Assembly: GCA_023409755.1 (NCBI GenBank)
Contig: JAEYRA010000011.1
Span: 1-9,453, forward strand
Length of the DNA: 9,453 nt
DNA from: Bacillota bacterium
GTDB lineage: Bacteria; Bacillota; Clostridia; Christensenellales; UMGS416
Direction of reading: 5' to 3'
The notes below the pieces were generated by a model. The model worked only from the letters and a program-made list of their open reading frames with translations. It was not told the DNA's origin and ran no database searches. The translations under genes and the position numbers were made by a program. This document shows, in pieces, positions 4,457-9,453 of the stretch (the stretch's first letter is position 1; each line of letters opens with the position of its first letter).

Positions 4457-5404
4457 TTACCGGGGCAGGGCCTGTTCACTTGCATGGCCGTGCCGCGCCC
4501 GCAGCCACAACACCCGCAGCAGCACGAGCCCGATGAGCAATGCCGGCGGCCCCAGGTGCGCGAAGGCGTAGGGCCCATATTCCCGGGCCAGGCGGGGTAA
4601 CCCACCGTGGTCGGCCAGCAGCAGGGCGAGCTTACCTGGCAGCAGCCGCTCAAAGACTGCCTGCAAGGCAAGCAGCCACGCCAGCGCGCCCGGCAGATGG
4701 CCGCTGACCATGGCGGTTAGCAGCAGGGACGAGAGCGACCAGCAGAGAAGGGCCAGTGTCTGTTGGCCCAGCAGCAGAGCCGGCCAGCCTGTGGAGGTCA
4801 TCGCCGGCCCCAGCAGGGCCGCCTGCAGTCCTTCCCGCATCAAGTGGGAGAGTAGCGCCGTGCCGTATTGCGCCGCCGTCAGCGCCAGGCACAGCAGGCC
4901 AATGGCCCGCGCGGTTCCCCATCGGCCCCGGAACACCGGCAGCAACAGGCCGGCCAGCAGCGCCAGGGGCAGGGCCGAACGCAGCATGCTCAGCAGCGCC
5001 GCTGCCCAGTACATGCCGGGCACCCCACTGGCGGTCTCGGCGGCATCACCCAGCGGCAGCGCCATTCCCAGGTCGGCCACCAACGCCACCAGCAGCCCGG
5101 CCGTAGCCAGGGCAGTGGGGCGCAGGCTGACCCGCGCCAGCCCCATGCGGTGCTGCTCGCCCAGAGCCCAGCGAAACCCCAACCCCGCAGCCGCGGCGGC
5201 CCCCAGCACCACGCACCACGATAAGCCGTTGGCAGCCGCCAGCGCACCGGTGCACTGGCCCAGCGCGTCCAGCAGCGTCACCAGCGCGTCCGCCGCCAGC
5301 TGCAGCAGGCAAGCCGCCGCCAACGCCGCAGCCAGCAGCGGCCATGGCCGCACCAACCACGGGCGCGGTGGGGCCGCATCGTGTCGTTTCGTGTGTCGGG
5401 TCAT
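4457..5404 (-). CDS. polytopic membrane protein of unknown function
   Basis: This is a 315-aa integral membrane protein not assigned to a family. A basic, cytosolic N-terminus (MTRHTKRHDAAPPRPWLVRP) precedes seven or eight hydrophobic segments, at roughly residues 21-45, 60-80, 97-118, 131-157, 165-187, 205-235, 238-262 and 283-303, and a short polar tail. Acidic residues in the helices are few (Asp39, Asp46, Asp111); no transporter, protease (EExxxR) or kinase signature is evident. The ATG at 5404 is preferred to an upstream in-frame ATG at 5521. AAGGAGGA (5408-5415) lies just upstream, and the longer reading would run deep into the Fpg-like gene. The gene begins 13 nt after the Fpg-like stop codon, so the two are probably one transcript and translationally linked. 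No clear terminator follows; the repeat hairpin at 4358-4378 is the nearest structure. Confidence 0.8.
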   Translation of the reverse strand: MTRHTKRHDAAPPRPWLVRPWPLLAAALAAACLLQLAADALVTLLDALGQCTGALAAANGLSWCVVLGAAAAAGLGFRWALGEQHRMGLARVSLRPTALATAGLLVALVADLGMALPLGDAAETASGVPGMYWAAALLSMLRSALPLALLAGLLLPVFRGRWGTARAIGLLCLALTAAQYGTALLSHLMREGLQAALLGPAMTSTGWPALLLGQQTLALLCWSLSSLLLTAMVSGHLPGALAWLLALQAVFERLLPGKLALLLADHGGLPRLAREYGPYAFAHLGPPALLIGLVLLRVLWLRARHGHASEQALPR

Positions 5405-5417
5405 GGGTCCTCCTTGT

Positions 5418-6248
5418 TCACCGTTGGCAATGGGGGCAGAGGTAGCACGCGCCACCCATATACGCGATTTTGACAATGGGTTCGCCGCAGTGGGGGCAGG
5501 GCGTCCCCACGCTGCGGGCATCCAACCGCTTGCGGTACCCGCCGGGGTTGCCGTAGAGGTCGGTCTCGGTGTCCCGCCCGCCTTGGGCGGTCATCTGTCG
5601 CAGCACCGACACGACACAACCATGCAGGGCAATGAGTTCCTCCCGGGTGCAGTCGGCCACCTTGCGCCGTGGGTCCATGCCAGCATCCAGCAGGATGTCC
5701 TGCAGACACCCGTTGCCCAGCCCCGGGATGCGCTGGCCCGCCGCCAGGAACTCCTTCACGCTCATGCGCGGGGTCCCGCGCACTTCCTCCGCCTGGGCAA
5801 TGAGCCACTCCGGCGTAAAGTCATCGCCCAGGGGAGAGGGCTTGCGGTCGCTGCCATCCTGCGCCCGGGGCAGCTCGTCGTTGGGCACAAGCCGCACCAT
5901 GCCCCAGCCCTGTACCGTGACGCTGAACGCCCTGCCGTCTGCGAAGACAACCGCCAGTTGGTGGCGTTGGGGCAGGTCGGCTGGGCTGGCGTGCAGGCGC
6001 AGCCGCTCGCCGCCGTCACCCAGCATCAGCGTGTCCGCCTGCCCCACAGGCACCAGGATACGGCTGCCGCAGGCTGAGGCAGGGCCGACTGCCTGCCCGG
6101 CCATGCGTGTGCCGTAGCCCGCTGGGTCACCCCAGTGGAAGGCGAATTTGTGCGGGGTCTGGCCAGCCTGCGCCCAGCGGATGATTCGGCCTGAGAGCGC
6201 GTCGGTCAGTTGGGTGGCCAGCACATGGGCCTCCGGCAGTTCAATCAT
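5418..6248 (-). CDS. Fpg/Nei-family DNA glycosylase-like protein lacking the catalytic N-terminal proline
   Basis: This 276-aa protein has the formamidopyrimidine-DNA glycosylase / endonuclease VIII fold. The N-terminal beta-sandwich begins MIELPEAHVL, then comes the helix-two-turn-helix DNA-binding region with the signature RIPGLGNGCLQDILLDAG (residues 173-190). The zinc finger is Cys251-X2-Cys254-X16-Cys271-X2-Cys274, ending CQR. Classical enzymes start MPELPE or PEGPE, and the proline exposed after Met removal is the Schiff-base nucleophile. Here that position is Ile, while the following Glu and LPE are retained. The finger hairpin also lacks the usual Arg before the last Cys pair (AYMGGACYLC). 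I recall a clostridial clade with MIE(I/L)PE starts and overall similarity. It is therefore a homologue that may bind damaged DNA without classical lyase chemistry, or act through another residue. ATG 6248 is chosen because GGAGGGTG (6251-6258) lies just upstream and homology starts there. Upstream in-frame codons cross the promoter. Confidence 0.9.
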   Translation of the reverse strand: MIELPEAHVLATQLTDALSGRIIRWAQAGQTPHKFAFHWGDPAGYGTRMAGQAVGPASACGSRILVPVGQADTLMLGDGGERLRLHASPADLPQRHQLAVVFADGRAFSVTVQGWGMVRLVPNDELPRAQDGSDRKPSPLGDDFTPEWLIAQAEEVRGTPRMSVKEFLAAGQRIPGLGNGCLQDILLDAGMDPRRKVADCTREELIALHGCVVSVLRQMTAQGGRDTETDLYGNPGGYRKRLDARSVGTPCPHCGEPIVKIAYMGGACYLCPHCQR

Positions 6249-6278
6249 CGCACCCTCCGCCTGTGTCGGATGCTGTTC

Positions 6279-6284
6279 ATTATA
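6279..6284 (-). promoter_or_regulatory. extended -10 promoter of the Fpg-like gene
   Basis: On the minus strand TGG-TATAAT gives an extended -10 with a perfect hexamer at 6279-6284. The -35 (around 6302-6307) is weak. Transcription would start near 6272, leaving a leader of about 24 nt. The 113-bp gap between this gene and the divergent ComER-like gene also contains CCATGC (6285-6290) opposite GCATGG (6313-6318). Confidence 0.65.
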
Positions 6285-6361
6285 CCATGCTTTTCCTCCG
6301 CATGCTTCCGGTGCATGGGGCGGCCCGTTCGTGCATAGTATGTTCTGCTTGGAGGGTGAAC

Positions 6362-7198
6362 ATGGCAAAGACGGCAATCATTGGGTACGGAAGCATGGGC
6401 AGTATGCTGCTGGAACAGTTTCTCGTGAGCGGTGTGCTGCGGGTAGACGACGTCATTGTGACAACGCGGAGCCCCTCGGGGGCGGCCCGGGCGGCGGAGC
6501 GGTACCCGGGCATCGATGCGTACACCGACAACCGACAGGCGGCACAGGCGCGCACGGTGCTGCTGTGCGTGCCGCCCACGGCGGCCCGCGCCGTGCTGGA
6601 GGAACTGTCGCCCGAGCTCCCGGCTGATGCACACCTGGTGAGCGTGGTGGGTTCGCTGCCGCTACGCGCCTTGGAGCGGTTCCACCGGGGGCCTGTCAGT
6701 CGGGCAGTGCCATCGCTGCCATCGCTGCTGGGGTCGGGGGTGACGCTGGTGTGTCACAACGACGTGGTGCGGCCGGTGGATCGCATCGCCGTGGAACGGC
6801 TCTTTGAGAAGATTGGTGTCGTGCAGGTGCTGGCGGAGGAAGCCTTTGCCATGGCCGCCAACCTCACCAGTTGCATGCCCGGCTTCCTGGCGGCACTACT
6901 GCAGGAGCTGGCGGCCGCTGCCCTGCGCCACAGCGACTGCCTGAACGCCAACCAGGCCGAGGAACTGCTGGTGGAGACGATGCTGGGCACGGCTCGTCTG
7001 GCGGTGGACCGCGGCATGGACCTCAGCGCCATCGTAGCGCGCACGGCGCCACGCGGCGGTGTAACGGAGGCGGGCCTCACCGCCCTGCGTGCTGGACAGC
7101 CGCCGGTGTTGGACGAGCTTTTCCTTCGGGCCATGGCCCGGCGAGCCGAGGTGGAGAGCGCGGTGGCACGGCAGTTTGACATACCACCATCGAACTAA
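6362..7198 (+). CDS. pyrroline-5-carboxylate reductase-family (ComER-like) oxidoreductase
   Basis: This 278-aa protein has the ProC fold. It begins with an N-terminal Rossmann domain with the dinucleotide-binding motif IIGYGSMG (residues 6-13), then LLCVPP (67-72), SRAVPSLPSLLGSGVTL (113-129) and a C-terminal all-helical dimerisation domain. In true P5C reductases the dimerisation domain reads SGSGPAY and later SPGGTT. Here these are TSCMPGF (169-175) and APRGGVTEAGL (229-239). The PGIDAY and GVTLV segments and the altered SGSGP motif resemble Bacillus ComER, a ProC-like protein of unknown catalytic role. Proline synthesis is therefore uncertain. Start: GGAGGGTGAA (6351-6360) precedes ATG 6362; in-frame starts upstream lie beyond the ribosome binding site. 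It is divergent from the Fpg-like gene, with no clear promoter consensus (TAGTAT at 6336-6341 is the best -10). It is followed by a separate promoter for the HD-GYP gene. Confidence 0.85.
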   Translation: MAKTAIIGYGSMGSMLLEQFLVSGVLRVDDVIVTTRSPSGAARAAERYPGIDAYTDNRQAAQARTVLLCVPPTAARAVLEELSPELPADAHLVSVVGSLPLRALERFHRGPVSRAVPSLPSLLGSGVTLVCHNDVVRPVDRIAVERLFEKIGVVQVLAEEAFAMAANLTSCMPGFLAALLQELAAAALRHSDCLNANQAEELLVETMLGTARLAVDRGMDLSAIVARTAPRGGVTEAGLTALRAGQPPVLDELFLRAMARRAEVESAVARQFDIPPSN

Positions 7199-7247
7199 TT
7201 GACGATCTTTTAGCACCTTTCGTTTATGAAATCATAAGTGCATCCGC

Positions 7248-7276
7248 TTGTTTCTTTGATATTGTTACCATATAAT
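7248..7276 (+). promoter_or_regulatory. promoter of the HD-GYP/isomerase operon
   Basis: TATAAT at 7271-7276 is a perfect -10. TTGTTT at 7248-7253 with a 17-bp spacer is a moderate -35. The surrounding 98-bp gap (7199-7296) is conspicuously AT-rich relative to its neighbours, as expected for a promoter region. Transcription would start near 7283, leaving only about 14 nt before ATG 7297, or about 38 nt before ATG 7321. Confidence 0.6.
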
Positions 7277-7296
7277 GGGTATTTGAATTCTATTGA

Positions 7297-8622
7297 ATGA
7301 AACGGATGTACTGTGTGACGATGCAAATCTCCATTTTGGAACTCATAGAGTGTTTGGCGACGGCGATGGATCTCATCAGCCCCGAGGTGCGCAACCACCA
7401 TTTGCGCGTCGCGGTGGCTGCCCATGCCATTGGGCGGGAGAGTGGGCTGCCGGATGCGCGGTTGAATCAACTGGTGATTGCTGCATTGCTGCATGATGTG
7501 GGCGGCCTCACCTGCAAGGACCGGTTGGAGTTGCTGCACTTTGAGGAACACGCAGGGCACCACGCCGAGTATGGGTATCGCTTGCTGAAGAGCTTTGCCC
7601 CCACAGCCAGGGTAGCCACCTTCGTGCGGTACCACCACACCCATTGGAACGACGGTAACTGCCACGGGGTAGATGGCGAAACAGTGCCGGAGGAGAGCCA
7701 CATTCTTTACCTGGCCGACCGCATCGCCGTGCTGGTGCCCCAGGGGTTCCGCCTTTCACAGGCGCCAGGCATCCGGGCTAAAATCGTGGCACAGAGCGGC
7801 AGCCACTTCCCCCCCGAATTGGTAGCATGCTTTGAGCGCCTGGCCAAGAGGGAGGTGTTCTGGCTGGACTTGTACGACGCCTATCTGCGGCCTCGGGTAC
7901 GTGCCGGCGTCAACTGGGTGCTGACACTCTCAGACGTAGAGCTGCAGGGGCTGGGGAAACTCTTCAGCCAGATTATCGACTTCCGCAGTGCTTTTACCGC
8001 CACCCATTCCTCGGGCGTAGCGGTGGTGTCCGCGATGCTGGCCCAGCTCATGGGCTTTTCGCCGGAGGATACAAACCTGATGACACTGGCTGGCCACCTG
8101 CATGACATTGGGAAGCTGGTCATCTCCGAGGATATTCTGGAGAAGGAGGGCCCACTCACCAACGAGGAATATGCGGTGGTGCGTGCCCACACCTATTATA
8201 CCGACCGCTTGCTGGGGACGATTGGCGCCTTTGACAATGTGCGGGCATGGGCGGCCTACCACCACGAGCGGCTGGACGGCAGCGGGTATCCGTTCCACCT
8301 GAAGGAGGAGGAGTTGTCGCTAGGCGCACGCATCATGGCAGTGGCCGACGTTTGCGTGGCCCTTAGCGAGGACCGTCCCTACCGCCGCGGCATGGGGCAG
8401 GCGTCAGCCCAACGCATCCTCGCCGGCATGGTGGCCAGCGGCTCGCTGGATGGCGGGGTGGTGGATGTGCTGAACAAGCATTGGCAGGTCATTGACCGGC
8501 GGCGCATCACGGTGCAGCGCACCGCGCGGATGGAGTACGATTCCTTCTATGCAATCCCGTCTGAGCGGAGTACACTGGAAGGAAAGCAGAACGAGCCGAT
8601 CGCCCATGCGGCGCAGGCATGA
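7297..8622 (+). CDS. tandem HD domain / HD-GYP domain protein, putative c-di-GMP phosphodiesterase
   Basis: This 441-aa cytosolic protein carries two HD-type phosphohydrolase domains. Domain 1 (about residues 15-150) has His35, the His66-Asp67 pair in ALLHDVGG, His113-His114 (YHHTHWNDGN) and Asp141, so metal ligands seem present but the GYP-type motif is degenerate. Domain 2 (about 210-400) is a canonical HD-GYP: His237, LHDIGKL (His269-Asp270), His298, YHHERLDGSGYP (His322-His323 with GYP at 330-332), and ADVCVALSEDRPYR (Asp351). HD-GYP enzymes hydrolyse cyclic di-GMP or related dinucleotides. There is no receiver, PAS, HAMP or membrane segment, so input probably comes through domain 1 or a partner. 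The start is uncertain: ATG 7297, 7306 and 7321 are in frame and none has a good ribosome binding site. Conserved sequence begins near 7321. The stop codon overlaps the ribosome binding site of the next gene, indicating co-expression. Confidence 0.92.
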   Translation: MKRMYCVTMQISILELIECLATAMDLISPEVRNHHLRVAVAAHAIGRESGLPDARLNQLVIAALLHDVGGLTCKDRLELLHFEEHAGHHAEYGYRLLKSFAPTARVATFVRYHHTHWNDGNCHGVDGETVPEESHILYLADRIAVLVPQGFRLSQAPGIRAKIVAQSGSHFPPELVACFERLAKREVFWLDLYDAYLRPRVRAGVNWVLTLSDVELQGLGKLFSQIIDFRSAFTATHSSGVAVVSAMLAQLMGFSPEDTNLMTLAGHLHDIGKLVISEDILEKEGPLTNEEYAVVRAHTYYTDRLLGTIGAFDNVRAWAAYHHERLDGSGYPFHLKEEELSLGARIMAVADVCVALSEDRPYRRGMGQASAQRILAGMVASGSLDGGVVDVLNKHWQVIDRRRITVQRTARMEYDSFYAIPSERSTLEGKQNEPIAHAAQA

Positions 8623-8632
8623 GGAGGAACTG

Positions 8633-9385
8633 ATGAGAACACAGAAGCTGGGGCTGGGGCTATTTTCGGTGCGGCACGATTTGGAGCGTGACTTTGCCGG
8701 CACGTTGGAGGCGGTGGGTGCCATCGGCTACGACGGGGTGGAGTTTTTCGGCCCCTACAGCCGCCCGGCGGACGAGGTGGCGGAGGCATTGGAGGAAGCG
8801 GGCCTTGTTTGCTGTGGTTGGCACACCCCGTGGGAGCTGGTGCAGCCCGACCGGCTGGCCGAAACCATCGCATACAACAAAACCATCGGCAACACTGCCA
8901 TCGTCATTCCCAGCCTGCCGGAATCCTGTACGGCCAGCTTGGATGCCTGGCGCGCCACGGCGGCCCGGTTCAACGACCTGGCAGCCCGCCTGGCGGGGGA
9001 AGGCATGACCATCGGTTACCACAACCACCACACCGAGTTTGCACCCATGGAAGGCCAGGTGCCCTATTACGTGTTCTTTGACAATACGGTGGACGCGGTG
9101 GTGATGCAGCTTGACAACGGCAACGCCATGCAAGGCGGCGGCGATATGCTGGAGATCATCCGTCGCTACCCCGGCCGTGCCAAGACCGTCCACCTGAAGG
9201 CCTACAGCAAAGCCAACGGCATCAATACGATGATCGGTCAGGATGACGTGCCGTGGACCGATTTTTTGGAGGTCTGCCGCGCCGTCGGCGGCACCGAGTG
9301 GTTCATCGCCGAGTACGAAGCCGCAAATGGCCCCGCGCCTCTCGACGGTGTGCGCATGTACCACCAGGCTTTGAGCCAGATGTAG
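8633..9385 (+). CDS. sugar phosphate isomerase/epimerase-like TIM-barrel protein
   Basis: This 250-aa protein belongs to the xylose isomerase-like TIM barrel superfamily (AP endonuclease 2 / IolE / sugar epimerase type). Such enzymes use a divalent metal for keto-sugar isomerisation, epimerisation or inosose dehydration. Visible motifs are IGYDGVEFFGPY (31-42, Glu37 likely a metal ligand), GWHTPW (62-67), GYHNHHTEF (128-136), QLDNGNAMQGG (159-169), VHLKAYSK (186-193) and FIAEYE (224-229). The HNHHxEF and DxGN motifs are typical of the family. The precise substrate cannot be told. AGGAGG (8622-8627) lies 5 nt before ATG 8633 and overlaps the upstream TGA, so translation is coupled to the HD-GYP gene. 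A longer in-frame reading from 8492 would overlap the HD-GYP gene by 131 nt and is rejected. A terminator follows directly. Confidence 0.93.
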   Translation: MRTQKLGLGLFSVRHDLERDFAGTLEAVGAIGYDGVEFFGPYSRPADEVAEALEEAGLVCCGWHTPWELVQPDRLAETIAYNKTIGNTAIVIPSLPESCTASLDAWRATAARFNDLAARLAGEGMTIGYHNHHTEFAPMEGQVPYYVFFDNTVDAVVMQLDNGNAMQGGGDMLEIIRRYPGRAKTVHLKAYSKANGINTMIGQDDVPWTDFLEVCRAVGGTEWFIAEYEAANGPAPLDGVRMYHQALSQM

Positions 9386-9398
9386 ACAGACGCAAAGC

Positions 9399-9432
9399 AA
9401 GGCCCGCTCATTCGAGCGGGCCTTTGTTGTAT
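9399..9432 (+). terminator. Rho-independent terminator of the HD-GYP/isomerase operon
   Basis: AAGGCCCGCTC (9399-9409) and GAGCGGGCCTT (9414-9424) form an 11-bp perfect stem with an ATTC loop, followed by TGTTGTATTT. It lies 13 nt after the isomerase stop codon. Confidence 0.9.
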
Positions 9433-9453
9433 TTCCGTTGTGCCGTTTCTCAC

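Noticed and set aside
5405..5521. 39-residue N-terminal extension of the membrane protein
   Set aside because: It lies within the zinc-finger end of the Fpg-like gene, and the ribosome binding site at 5408-5415 supports the start at 5404.
4710..6077. 455-aa plus-strand open frame
   Set aside because: It lies antisense to the membrane protein and Fpg-like gene, which have correct motifs and ribosome binding sites. Its composition (Ala/Arg/Pro/His-rich) is the usual mirror of GC-rich coding DNA.
8492..8632. Upstream extension of the isomerase ORF
   Set aside because: It overlaps the conserved end of the HD-GYP gene, and a strong ribosome binding site (8622-8627) fixes the start at 8633.

Overview
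This window looks like chromosomal DNA of a GC-rich member of the Firmicutes, most likely an Oscillospirales/Ruminococcaceae-type Clostridia relative. The signs are strong AGGAGG-type ribosome binding sites, consensus sigma-A promoters, a four-cysteine zinc-form ribosomal protein bL28, a Firmicute-type L10 (rplJ) leader with an attenuator, and a ComER-like protein. Genus-level assignment is inference only.

Layout. (1) 1-1349, + strand: a small unrecognised gene that appears frameshifted into two overlapping ORFs (71-316 and 313-552), a MarR-family repressor (609-1106), and a 58-aa membrane hairpin protein starting at TTG (1173-1349). (2) 1374-2989: rpmB on the minus strand with its own promoter and terminator. 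It is divergent from a perfect-consensus promoter, L10 leader with attenuator, rplJ and rplL, closed by a strong terminator. rpoBC does not follow. (3) 2990-4456: an accessory-looking island with no housekeeping gene. It holds two mosaic palindromic repeat regions (A, 2964-3144; B, 4181-4378) that share modules in shuffled orientation. Between them are an AT-rich, unrecognised 150-aa minus-strand gene (3318-3770) and a stretch that looks like decayed coding sequence ending at a minus-strand terminator. (4) 6284-4457, minus strand: an extended -10 promoter, an Fpg/Nei-fold protein lacking the catalytic N-terminal proline, and 13 nt downstream a polytopic membrane protein of unknown function. 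(5) 6362-7198, +: a ComER/ProC-like dinucleotide-binding protein, divergent from the Fpg-like gene. (6) 7248-9424, +: a promoter, a tandem HD / HD-GYP cytosolic protein, a TIM-barrel sugar-phosphate isomerase/epimerase-like gene 10 nt downstream, and a terminator.

The ribosomal genes form two divergent units with complete signals. L10 probably controls rplJL by binding the leader. The HD-GYP/isomerase pair and the Fpg-like/membrane pair each look like short translationally linked operons. No rRNA, tRNA, CRISPR array or complete insertion sequence was seen. The least explained part is the repeat-bounded island at 2.96-4.38 kb.
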